DNA of 64,000 bases. Source: Longimicrobiales bacterium. GTDB taxonomy: Bacteria > Gemmatimonadota > Gemmatimonadetes > Longimicrobiales > Gaopeijiaceae. Where the stretch lies: contig JAQWPM010000021.1 in the NCBI GenBank assembly GCA_029245345.1, positions 124,001-188,000 of the forward strand, in the 5' to 3' direction. The notes under the pieces are model-generated. The model made no database searches and was not told the DNA's origin. It was given only the letters and a program-made list of their open reading frames with translations. Below, in pieces: positions 1-8,848 of the stretch. Position numbers and translations under genes: made by a program. Positions within the stretch are counted from its first letter, which is position 1, and every line of letters begins with the position of its first letter.

Positions 1-3000
1 GCGGAAGTTCACTCGAATGGCGTCGAAGGTGCCCATGAAGAGTTCGGTCGCCGTCTTGTTGATCTCACGAATTGCAGACCGAAGATCATTCCGAGCCTCG
101 ACCAAGTCCGCTCTCTGCTCCGTGAGGAACTCAAGGCGTTGGCTCTCCTCCTCGTGCTCCTCTACGGCCAGCATGTTCACCGGCCCGATCTTATCGAGTG
201 CGATGACGATCTCGCGCAATTCCGCCTGTAGGTCCTCCTGTTCGCCCTGAACCGGCGAAGCCTCTTCCAACAGAGCTTCGAGCGAACGCCCCCACTCTCC
301 CTCTAGGCGTTCCCGAATTCGATCAATGCGCCCACCCAGTTCCTGGCGTTCGAGCTCAAGTTCGTGTCGACGATCTGAAGCGGCGCGTTCTGCCGTGCGT
401 GCTTCACGAACCCGACGTTCTGCGTCCGCCAGTGAGGCAGCAACGGACTGAAGTACCTCGTCACGTTCACGCACTACGGTCTCGGCAACGGTCCGCTCAC
501 CGAAAAGGCGCTCAGTGGCAACGTCACCCTCAGATCGAATCCGTTGCGCCGCGGCCTGCTCTTCTCGCAGCGTCTTTTCTTCTTGATCCAACGCCTTCAT
601 TCGTTCAATGGCTTGAGCGTGGGCGGTCCCGATGGACTCGAGGCGCTCGCTCAGACGCTTCACATCGCCTTCGAGTCGGGCCACGTCGACGGCGAGACGT
701 GCTTCCTCCGCACGTGCTGTTTCCCACTCCTCCTGAACCGCCTCCATTGCCGCGCGCGCTTCGCTACGCTCCTGGTTCAGGCCCTCCTCCTGCTGGAGGA
801 GAATCTCACGATCACTGCGGGCCTCTTGGGCACGCTGAAGCGCTCGGACTCGGGCGGCCTTGGTCCCCTTTACCTGCCGGGACAATTCGTCCCGGAGTCG
901 ATCCATTCTTCCCTGCCGATCAGACTGGGCATCGACCTGGCTCTGGACCTTCCTCAGATCGTCTTCGGCACCCCGCATCGCTTCACGCGCCTGCTCGAGT
1001 CCCGATTCCGTGGCAGTGAGGGATTCCTCGGCAGCCACCTGGGCTGCGCGGGCTGTGCTCTCAGCTGCACGCGCCGCGTGGAGATGTTCCGCGACTTCTT
1101 TGATTTCTTCTTTCCGTTCGAGCACGCCCGAGGCACCCGAAGGATTCCCGACACGAACTACGCCCTTCGCTCGCGTGACGATGGCATCTCCACCCTGTGG
1201 ACGATCCGCACCGTCAAGGAGTGCCTTCACCCATGTCGCGCCTTCACCATGCGCACGCACCCCGTCCAGCAGATTGCCGCTCGCCGAGCCGGTGTAGGGG
1301 ACGGAATCCAGCGATAGGAGGATCAAGCCCCCCCCACCTTCCCAGGAAGACGTGAACCACTCGACGACAGCGTCGACGACAGCGGAGTCCCGGACGACCA
1401 ACGCGCGTGTGAGGGCACCCAGGTACGCCTCCACGGCAGAAGCCGACTCCGCGCCGCCCTCCATAAAGTCCGCCAAAGTGCCAAGCACACCGTCTATTCC
1501 AGAAGCCAGCGCCGCCTTCACCGCAGGATCGAACCCCTCCCGATCACGCTCGAGTCTCTCAAGCGCGGAGTGCCGCGCGGCGAGTGAGGCCGCCTGCTCC
1601 GCCGCAACACGCTGCTGAGCACGCGCTGATTCCAACTCGGCTTTGGCCGTAGCGACATCGGCACCGGCCTTTTCGACCCCGGCACGCGCTTCATCAAGGC
1701 GATCGGTGAGGTCCTCAAGTCGGCCGGAAAAGAGGTCCCCCTGCGACTCCAGATCCGAGAGGGCCTCAGCCGCGCCATCGAGTTCTTCGGACACCGAAGA
1801 AAGTCGGTGCTCCAGTTCTTCGGCCTGCGCATCCGAAGACTGAGCATCCCCTTCAAGCTGCGCTCCACGTCGAGCGAGGTCCCGCTCACGCGTCTCTACC
1901 TCATCGAGCCGCCCCCGGGCCTCCTGCAGTCTCGTCCGGATCTCTTGCACGTCCACCGCACGTTCGCCAGCAACCTTCCGAATTTGATCGAGTTCTTCTG
2001 CTACCCGATCCCTGTCGGCACCGAGGACACTTTCATCGCGGGCAAGAGACTCTGACTGCTCACGGGCAAGGGCGCGCTCTTCATCGATCTTCGCGAGGCG
2101 GCGTTCGGCGTAGGCCGCCCGTTCATCCGCAACCGCGAGGTCTCGCTCCCATTTCACCAGCGCCTCGCGAACCTGCTCGAGTGCCTTGGCAGCTTCCGTA
2201 CGTTCCTTTTCCGCGCTGACTTCCCGGAGGCGAAGAGACTCATATTGAGCCTCAGCAGAAGTGAGTTCCGCGACCTTCCCCTCACCGGTGTGGATGTCCC
2301 CCTCCAACTCCTTCTCGACTCCAGCAAGACGTTTGCGGAGCGTATCCAGTTGATGCCGCACGACGGAGACTTCAACGTCCAATCGCCTCTGGCGGTACTC
2401 CAGATAACGCTCCGCTTTCCCCTTCTGCCGAGACAGCGATCGGACCTTCGTCTGAACTTCCGCGATCACGTCCTCGAGGCGCTGCAGGTCCATCTCTGCC
2501 CGCTCCAACCGTCTCGTCGCGGCCTTCCGCCGATCCTTGTACTTGCCGATCCCGGCGGCTTCCTCGAATAGGCCTCGGCGCTCATCGGTACGGTCCGAGA
2601 GAATGGCGTCAATCATTCGATTCTCGATCATCGAATATGCGTTTGCGCCTAAACCTGTATCTCGGCATAGGTCGACAACGTCCCGTAAGCGACACGCCGA
2701 ACGATTGATCGAGTATTCACTGCCACCGTCACGGAAAACCTGGCGCCCCACCTCCACCTCTTCGAAGGGAACCGGGAGCGCGCCGTCTTCGTTGCTGACT
2801 GTCAACGAGACCGAGCCTCGGTTGACGGGTCGGCGCCCCACGGTGCCTTGGAAGATCGCCTCCTCCATCTTCGCACCGCGGATGGCGGTCGGCCGCTGTT
2901 CTCCGAGGACCCACCGAATCGCGTCGCTGATGTTTGACTTGCCGCACCCGTTGGGGCCGACGATCGCGGTGATGCCGTCGTGGAATTCGATCGTGGTCGA

Positions 3001-3048
3001 GTCCGCGAAGGACTTGAACCCGTGCACCTTGAGAGAGCGAAGCTTCAT
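1..3048 (-). CDS. smc: Chromosome segregation ATPase SMC (C-terminal end outside window)
   Basis: SMC organises and segregates the chromosome as a dimeric, ring-forming ABC-type ATPase with ScpA/ScpB. The frame is open from the ATG at 3048 to the window edge, giving 1016 visible residues. The start MKLRSLKVHGFKSF is typical, and the Walker A motif GPNGCGKSN lies at residues 31-39. It is followed by long Glu/Arg/Ala-rich coiled coil, a globular hinge of low coiled-coil character at roughly residues 500-650, and a second coiled coil. The signature motif and Walker B lie beyond position 1, so the gene is cut by the window and not broken. It sits 16 bases downstream of the SPOR gene in the same direction, so the two are probably co-transcribed. 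scpA, scpB and ftsY are not seen. Confidence 0.97.
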   Translation of the reverse strand, partial: MKLRSLKVHGFKSFADSTTIEFHDGITAIVGPNGCGKSNISDAIRWVLGEQRPTAIRGAKMEEAIFQGTVGRRPVNRGSVSLTVSNEDGALPVPFEEVEVGRQVFRDGGSEYSINRSACRLRDVVDLCRDTGLGANAYSMIENRMIDAILSDRTDERRGLFEEAAGIGKYKDRRKAATRRLERAEMDLQRLEDVIAEVQTKVRSLSRQKGKAERYLEYRQRRLDVEVSVVRHQLDTLRKRLAGVEKELEGDIHTGEGKVAELTSAEAQYESLRLREVSAEKERTEAAKALEQVREALVKWERDLAVADERAAYAERRLAKIDEERALAREQSESLARDESVLGADRDRVAEELDQIRKVAGERAVDVQEIRTRLQEARGRLDEVETRERDLARRGAQLEGDAQSSDAQAEELEHRLSSVSEELDGAAEALSDLESQGDLFSGRLEDLTDRLDEARAGVEKAGADVATAKAELESARAQQRVAAEQAASLAARHSALERLERDREGFDPAVKAALASGIDGVLGTLADFMEGGAESASAVEAYLGALTRALVVRDSAVVDAVVEWFTSSWEGGGGLILLSLDSVPYTGSASGNLLDGVRAHGEGATWVKALLDGADRPQGGDAIVTRAKGVVRVGNPSGASGVLERKEEIKEVAEHLHAARAAESTARAAQVAAEESLTATESGLEQAREAMRGAEDDLRKVQSQVDAQSDRQGRMDRLRDELSRQVKGTKAARVRALQRAQEARSDREILLQQEEGLNQERSEARAAMEAVQEEWETARAEEARLAVDVARLEGDVKRLSERLESIGTAHAQAIERMKALDQEEKTLREEQAAAQRIRSEGDVATERLFGERTVAETVVRERDEVLQSVAASLADAERRVREARTAERAASDRRHELELERQELGGRIDRIRERLEGEWGRSLEALLEEASPVQGEQEDLQAELREIVIALDKIGPVNMLAVEEHEEESQRLEFLTEQRADLVEARNDLRSAIREINKTATELFMGTFDAIRVNFR

Positions 3049-3064
3049 GTAGTGTTTGGAGTTG

Positions 3065-4573
3065 TCACTGAACGCGGCCTATGCGAGTCGTAAGCGTTGC
3101 GTTGTCGAGGCCCTGAGCTATCAGGTGGCTCTGTAGATACGAGGCTTCTTGCTCATCCACGTATGCACCCGCGTACACGCGGTACCGCGTCGTCCCGTCC
3201 GAGAAGTCGATTGCGAGCGAGTAGGCAGGGACACCGAGACCGCGCAGCACCTCGACCCGCTGAGCAGTCGCCTCTTCGTCGAGAAGCTCACCGAGTTCAA
3301 ACGCGAGGGGCGTCGTTCGCACGACCCACGAAGCACTGCTCACAGCGGTTTCGAGCGCCAGACGATCCGCGAGGGTCTCCGCCGACATTGAGTCTGTCGC
3401 CGGCCCAACGAGCACGCGATAGTAGACGGTGCCGTCTACACGCACGGGTGCGAGGATGGCGAACACGCCCGCGGCCGCTTGGAGACCAGTCAGGCGGCTC
3501 ATGGCCACCGTCTCGTCCTGAAACGCGCCCACCGCCACGGAGTGGCTCAACATGAGCGTCGACTCCGCGAGCGGCACCGACCGAGCGACCTGAAGCGGAC
3601 CCTCTGCGGACGGCACTATCGGCACTTCAGGGGACAGTCCAGGAATTTGGACCCAACCCATCACAGCCGCGCCCACCATGGCTAGCATGAGGGTACTCAA
3701 CCCGAGCAGCACTCGATTCCTCGAACCTGGTGCCGCAACTTCACCGGCGCCTTCGTCACCCAGTATGGATCCGCTGACCACAGCCTCGTCCACCTCAGGC
3801 GCTAGCGGAGGCTCCAGCTCTGGCGCCATCGACTCTGCATCGGGCAGAAATTCGATGTCGGACGGTTCGTCCCGGGGGCCGACCTCCGGATGGTTCCCTT
3901 CACCCTCGTCCTCCGGGACCTCCAAGGTTTCGAAGAGATGAGCCTCCAGATCGGAGTCAGTCTCTAGCACCGCCAGCGACGCTTGCCCAGATACGGCCGT
4001 TGAGGGTCCGGACACGAGGCAAACCACTCCGGCGGCTTCAGCCAACTGCCCGGAAACATCCTCATCTTCGTTCGCGAGAACGACGATATCTGTCGCGACG
4101 CGAAGTACGTGTTCCGTGCCCGGGCACTCCGCGTGCGCAAAAGCAACCAGAGTTACTCCGGCATCGAGAAAACCCCTGCACAGCCTGTCCCAACGCCCGT
4201 GTCCAAGAACCTGTGATGGATCAGCCGCTCCGGTGCCGGCTCCGATGAAGAAGTAGCCGCCATGAGGAGCAGCACGAGCCACTCTACGAACGGAGGAGCC
4301 AAACAACACGACGTCTCCGACGCCCTCGGCATTCGGGGCGTCCACAGCGGCATGAAGGGACGGCTCATCCAGTCCCACGTCAGCAAGAACGACGCGTCTT
4401 CCCTCGGCGCTCCAACCCGTCACCATCCCGAGGACAGCATCGATCGCGAAGCCGTCTCGCCTTGCACCTCGAGTCGTAAGCACCACCACCAACCTACCAG
4501 GACGCTCGGCGTGCTCCGGCAGCGAGGGAGTCCGACTCGCGTCGTGTTGACTCCAGTTGGGAAGGTCGACCAT
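3065..4573 (-). CDS. Membrane SPOR-domain protein with a degenerate P-loop-like N-terminal domain
   Basis: This 502-residue protein has three parts. Residues about 25-200 look like a ParA/BY-kinase-type fold: GRRVVLADVGLDEPSLH resembles the second motif of Wzc/CpsD-like ATPases, but the expected glycine-rich Walker A loop is missing, so ATPase activity is doubtful. An acidic, proline-rich stretch (about 210-280) and one membrane segment (about 287-308) follow. The C-terminus holds one clear SPOR-like unit (about 440-500) and a second weaker one (about 345-410). SPOR domains bind denuded septal peptidoglycan, so a role at the division site is plausible. The gene is directly upstream of smc. 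The ATG start at 4573 has no strong ribosome-binding site. The fold of the N-terminal domain is my inference from pattern. Confidence 0.75.
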   Translation of the reverse strand: MVDLPNWSQHDASRTPSLPEHAERPGRLVVVLTTRGARRDGFAIDAVLGMVTGWSAEGRRVVLADVGLDEPSLHAAVDAPNAEGVGDVVLFGSSVRRVARAAPHGGYFFIGAGTGAADPSQVLGHGRWDRLCRGFLDAGVTLVAFAHAECPGTEHVLRVATDIVVLANEDEDVSGQLAEAAGVVCLVSGPSTAVSGQASLAVLETDSDLEAHLFETLEVPEDEGEGNHPEVGPRDEPSDIEFLPDAESMAPELEPPLAPEVDEAVVSGSILGDEGAGEVAAPGSRNRVLLGLSTLMLAMVGAAVMGWVQIPGLSPEVPIVPSAEGPLQVARSVPLAESTLMLSHSVAVGAFQDETVAMSRLTGLQAAAGVFAILAPVRVDGTVYYRVLVGPATDSMSAETLADRLALETAVSSASWVVRTTPLAFELGELLDEEATAQRVEVLRGLGVPAYSLAIDFSDGTTRYRVYAGAYVDEQEASYLQSHLIAQGLDNATLTTRIGRVQ

Positions 4574-4706
4574 AGGCGGCGGGGCGGCTGTCGTTTGGAC
4601 CCCGTGTCTGCGGGGCTTCTAAGTTGGTTCCGGGGGCTCGGCCACCTGCCCGCGTCCGTGACAAGTTAGACCACGCACTCCGGGTGAGCAAACGCGCTGT
4701 CGCCTC

Positions 4707-4731
4707 AAAAAACTAAGCATCCCAATGCTTA
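4707..4731 (-). terminator. Rho-independent terminator of the rpsF/R-rplI-rsfS operon
   Basis: A perfect 7-base-pair stem (TAAGCAT/ATGCTTA) with a four-base loop is followed, on the minus strand, by G and six Ts. It lies 24 bases past the rsfS stop codon, where the operon would end. Confidence 0.85.
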
Positions 4732-4754
4732 TCTGACGATGGCTCGCTTCCTGT

Positions 4755-5135
4755 TTACCCCGGCTCTTCGGCTTCTTCTGGAGCTTCCCAGCGCGGTGCG
4801 TCACCCCAGAGATTCTCGAGCTGATAGAAGTCTCTGGCTTGGGGGTGGAACACGTGCACCACGAAATCGATGTAATCCACGAGCACCCATCGGCCACCGC
4901 TCTTGCCCTCGACGTGCACCGGCCGATGGCCCTCCTTCTTGAGCTCTTCCACCACGTTGTCCGTGACTGCCTTCACTTGCACGTCGGATTGCCCGGAGGC
5001 AACAACGAAATAGTCGGTAGCCGTGGAAATACCTCGCAAGTCGAGCACCACGACGTCACGGGCCTTTCGCTCCAACGCCAACTCGGCAGCCCGCCGTACC
5101 TCAGGCGGAAATTCCTCCGGCTTAGCGTCTATCAC
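4755..5135 (-). CDS. rsfS: Ribosome silencing factor RsfS
   Basis: RsfS binds ribosomal protein L14 and blocks joining of the 30S and 50S subunits when nutrients are short. The 126-residue product has the family's core, including VVLDLRGISTATDYFVVASG, the segment GHRPVHVEGKSGGRWVLVDY and FVVHVFHPQARDFYQLENLW. The length is normal. The start is a GTG at 5135, seven bases after the rplI stop codon, which indicates co-translation. In many bacteria rsfS sits next to nadD; here it closes a ribosomal-protein operon instead, and no nadD is present in the window. Confidence 0.95.
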   Translation of the reverse strand: MIDAKPEEFPPEVRRAAELALERKARDVVVLDLRGISTATDYFVVASGQSDVQVKAVTDNVVEELKKEGHRPVHVEGKSGGRWVLVDYIDFVVHVFHPQARDFYQLENLWGDAPRWEAPEEAEEPG

Positions 5136-5142
5136 TCGCAGA

Positions 5143-5598
5143 TCAGCCTTCTTCTCTCTCGACCCGAACTTCGATCACAGACTCCACCTCGGCATGCAGC
5201 TTCACCGCGACGGACACAACTCCAATCGACTTGATCGGCTCTTCCAGCACGATCGTGCGACGATCGAGCTCAAAGTCGAGGTCTCCTGCGTTGGCGCTCT
5301 CGGCGATGTCAGCAGCCGTCACCGAACCAAACAGCTTTCCGTCCTCGCCAGCCCTCTCGTTAAACACCAACGACAGCCCTTCGAGTTGAGACGCTCTGCG
5401 GCTCCCTTCGAGGCGATCGCGACGCGCGACTTCATCTGCCTTCGTCCGTTCTGCCTCGATCTTCACCATGTTGGCCTCGCTCGCGACATAGGCAAGGCCC
5501 TGTGGGAGCAGGTAGTTCCGCCCGTAGCCGGCCTTCACCTGAACCACATCGCCAGCCTCACCGAGTCGATCGACGGACTGCTTCAAGATCAGCTTCAT
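5143..5598 (-). CDS. rplI: 50S ribosomal protein L9
   Basis: L9 is a large-subunit protein at the base of the L1 stalk that helps maintain reading frame. The 151-residue product begins MKLILKQSVDRLGEAGDVV and has the family signature around GYGRNYLLPQGLAYVAS. It then has the long connecting helix and the C-terminal domain (GKLFGSVTAADIAE). I chose the ATG at 5598 over an upstream in-frame start because the protein family begins there and a GGAGGA ribosome-binding site lies just before it. Neighbours: a DUF2232 membrane protein upstream and rsfS downstream. Confidence 0.97.
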   Translation of the reverse strand: MKLILKQSVDRLGEAGDVVQVKAGYGRNYLLPQGLAYVASEANMVKIEAERTKADEVARRDRLEGSRRASQLEGLSLVFNERAGEDGKLFGSVTAADIAESANAGDLDFELDRRTIVLEEPIKSIGVVSVAVKLHAEVESVIEVRVEREEG

Positions 5599-5623
5599 TA
5601 TTCCTCCAAACGTCCTATTGAGG

Positions 5624-6559
5624 TCAGGCGGCCACTTCACGAGCGCGTCGACGCAAGTCGAGCCAGGTATCACCGATCCCGATCACCATCGCGGCACCAA
5701 GTACCACGGGGGTCAACAGAAACAGTCCCAAAGCCGTCATCACGTATCCGAACCACGAGAAGCCGCCACTTACAAACACGAACACGGCTGCCCCACGCAA
5801 AGCGTAGAGCGCACCCATAAACGCCACAGCGTTCGACCCCACTCGGTCGAGCGGATCGCTCAACGTCGTGGCCAAGAGCATCACGCCCCCGATGAAGATC
5901 CACACATAGTGGTCATTAAATCGAAAGTCTCGCAAAGGCCCGATCACATCCGAAGTCTGACGATTGAGGCGCGCGTACAACCACCACGCAACTCCCAGCC
6001 CCGCGATCGAAGCCATACCGGTCAAAGCCGGAAAAATCTCCAACTGAGACTCTGCCATCTCGTACATCGCTGTCACGAACGCCGGGGAGAGTGCCTCCCC
6101 GCCCCGCAATACCGCCGCGGAATCCACTAACGTGGCGATGCCACCTCGGACACGGTCTGTGATCGTCCAGTCCAAAGCACTCCACGCACCGGCTCGGACA
6201 GATATCAAAACCGCGACGCTCACACCCGCACTGAGCACCGCGCCCACCGCGCGAGTGAAAAACCGCCACTCCGGGCGCGCGACGACAAAGGCTAAGAACC
6301 AACCCGCCACGATCACTGCCCAAGCACGCTCGACATACCAAAACCCGTCGCGAACACCTGAACTTGCGATCAACACGGCCAGCGCTGCCGCCACGAACAT
6401 CGGCGTGCCGCGCACCCCTCTCATACCTACAAAGAGAAGAAACGGCACGCCGATTAACACGGCGGGCTGAAAGACCGAGGTCGTCGCGGCGAGTCCGAAG
6501 AGCGCAGCAGCACGAAGCCACTCGCGGCCTTCGCGAACCGGTACTTGGGCCTCCTGCAC
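5624..6559 (-). CDS. DUF2232 (YybS-like) multi-span membrane protein
   Basis: The 311-residue product is almost entirely hydrophobic, with about eight predicted membrane segments (for example FVAAALAVLIASSG and VWIFIGGVMLLATTL). Its composition and its position between S18 and L9 match the DUF2232/YybS family, which often sits in the same place in Firmicutes and other phyla. Its function is not established; it resembles substrate-binding (S) components of transporters. The start is a GTG at 6559, four bases after the stop of the S6-S18 gene, so translation is probably coupled. Confidence 0.75.
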   Translation of the reverse strand: MQEAQVPVREGREWLRAAALFGLAATTSVFQPAVLIGVPFLLFVGMRGVRGTPMFVAAALAVLIASSGVRDGFWYVERAWAVIVAGWFLAFVVARPEWRFFTRAVGAVLSAGVSVAVLISVRAGAWSALDWTITDRVRGGIATLVDSAAVLRGGEALSPAFVTAMYEMAESQLEIFPALTGMASIAGLGVAWWLYARLNRQTSDVIGPLRDFRFNDHYVWIFIGGVMLLATTLSDPLDRVGSNAVAFMGALYALRGAAVFVFVSGGFSWFGYVMTALGLFLLTPVVLGAAMVIGIGDTWLDLRRRAREVAA

Positions 6560-6563
6560 GCGA

Positions 6564-7238
<675 letters not shown>

Positions 7239-7541
7239 AGATCTTCCCTCGGTCCGTAGGTTAGTCACGGGCTCCGTGAAAGCTGTTCCCTGGCGTGCGA
7301 CGCCGGTGAACTCACGAAGCGGGATCATTGTCTTGTGCCCCTATTGGGCAGTCGCAAACCTACTACAACGTGGTGCGGCTTGGAACCTCTCGCGTCTGGG
7401 GCTTCGCGGGTCACGCGGAGGCCGAAGCGGAAAGAGAAAGAAGACGCGACGAACAAGACGCGCGCCGTCGCTTAGCGAGCCCGGAGCCCGTGTAGACGAG
7501 CGGCCCAGAAAAGCGGCGTATCCCCTGGCCGCCGCCGAATC
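7239..7541. other. 303-base leader/intergenic region before the S6-S18 gene
   Basis: No protein or tRNA gene is visible. Two short inverted repeats occur: TGCCC-CTATT-GGGCA at 7336-7350 and CACGG-GCT-CCGTG at 7267-7279. The second lies about 30 bases before the S6-S18 start. In other bacteria the S6:S18 complex represses its own operon through a leader RNA; this region is the right place for such an element, but I cannot confirm the consensus by eye. Confidence 0.3.
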
Positions 7542-8738
7542 CTACCTAGCCGCCAACTGCACAGCCCGAATCAAGTGCGGATACCGCTCAAAGCCCCACG
7601 CGGCCGCCTCGACGTTCAACCGCTCGCGATTGGTGTGGGCGAAACGCTCCTCACCCGGCGCGAAGCCGATCGTGGGGATGCCGTTCACGCCGCATGACCA
7701 ACCGCCGTCGGTCGCGAACTGCCACGGGCGGACTTTGGCATCGCCTTCCGCTCCTCTTCGGCCAACAGCCCCAGCTGCGGCTTGCACCACTGGGTGCTCA
7801 GGGTCCATAAGGAACCCCGGCGTGAACAGATTGCGGTCCGCGACGAGTCCGGTGTACGTGACCTGATGCTCCGTCGCCATCCTGACCTCAAAGGACAGTC
7901 CGCTGGGGAGCTCCGGGATCCGCTGTTCAACCGCCGCACGGACTCTGGCAACCAGCGACTCGTCCGAATCAGTTGGCAGAATTCGCCAATCGATGGCCAT
8001 CACCACCTGGTCCGGGATCACGTTGCGGGTCTCAGGTAGCACGTTGACCATCGTTGTAACGAGACTCGACGCACCTAGGACTTCATCGGACCCCTGCGCC
8101 TCCGCCAAGTCATGCACGGCGGCCAGGGCATCGCCCAGCAGATCGAGAGCATTCGCCGCACGATCGGGGACGCTCGCGTGGCCCGCTTCACCGCTGAGCA
8201 CGACCTCCAACTCCGCCCTCCCTCGATGCCCGATGCAAACGTCTCCCTGCGTCGCTTCACCGATGATCACGATGGCCGGCTCAACATCGCCCGACTCGAG
8301 CAGGTATTTCATGCCCAGGCCACCTCGTTCCTCGAACACCGTATGTGCGACGATCACATCTCCGGGAGCTTCACCGATCATGGATGCGGCCGCATACGTC
8401 TGAAGCGCGAGAGGACCTTTGATGTCCATGGCGCCCCGCCCGTGGAGAAAGCCGTCTTGGACCGCTCCGCTGAAGGGCGGCACCTCCCATTCTGAATGAT
8501 CACCCTCCGCTACCACATCGAGGTGGCAGTTGAGCATGGCCGCAGGGGCATCACCACGCCCGCGCGCGACACCAATGACATTTCCTGCCGCGTCCACACG
8601 GATGTCTTCCAGTCCGAGAGCTTCCATCTCTTGCTGGAGACGTTGGGCTACATCGCCCTCCTGGCCCGATAATCCCGGCGTGGCGATCAGGTCTGAAGCA
8701 AATTGGAGTGCATTCTCGAAGGTCGGTGCTTTGGCCAT
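7542..8738 (-). CDS. M20-family zinc amidohydrolase/peptidase (ArgE/DapE type)
   Basis: M20 enzymes hydrolyse N-acyl amino acids or small peptides with two zinc ions in the cytoplasm. The 398-residue protein shows the metal ligands in order: H and D in NCHLDVVAEGDHSEW, D in GAMDIKGPLALQ, the catalytic/ligand pair in HTVFEERGG, E in IIGEATQGDV, and the late His in EERFAHTNRE. A dimerisation domain fills the middle (GHRGRAELEVVLSGEAGHAS). The exact substrate (acetyl-ornithine, succinyl-diaminopimelate or other) cannot be read from sequence. No arg or dap genes are adjacent. ATG at 8738; a hairpin separates it from hppA upstream. Confidence 0.88.
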   Translation of the reverse strand: MAKAPTFENALQFASDLIATPGLSGQEGDVAQRLQQEMEALGLEDIRVDAAGNVIGVARGRGDAPAAMLNCHLDVVAEGDHSEWEVPPFSGAVQDGFLHGRGAMDIKGPLALQTYAAASMIGEAPGDVIVAHTVFEERGGLGMKYLLESGDVEPAIVIIGEATQGDVCIGHRGRAELEVVLSGEAGHASVPDRAANALDLLGDALAAVHDLAEAQGSDEVLGASSLVTTMVNVLPETRNVIPDQVVMAIDWRILPTDSDESLVARVRAAVEQRIPELPSGLSFEVRMATEHQVTYTGLVADRNLFTPGFLMDPEHPVVQAAAGAVGRRGAEGDAKVRPWQFATDGGWSCGVNGIPTIGFAPGEERFAHTNRERLNVEAAAWGFERYPHLIRAVQLAAR

Positions 8739-8758
8739 GGTACGTCCCCTTAATGAAC

Positions 8759-8791
8759 GACGGGGCCTGCCCGTAGTAGGCAGACCCCGTC
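8759..8791. terminator. Strong hairpin between hppA and the M20 peptidase gene
   Basis: A 13-base stem with one mismatch (8759-8771 with 8779-8791) and a seven-base loop lies between the hppA stop and the next gene. No long T-run follows on the minus strand, so it could be a terminator, an attenuator or an RNA-stabilising element. Confidence 0.5.
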
Positions 8792-8848
8792 TTATCTAGT
8801 GCGGTTGTGTTACGAGGAGAGTGACGACTGCGCGCCTAGTTCCAACCA

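Noticed and set aside
544-1317. Plus-strand open frame of 257 codons
   Set aside because: It is antisense to the coiled coil of smc and resembles no protein.
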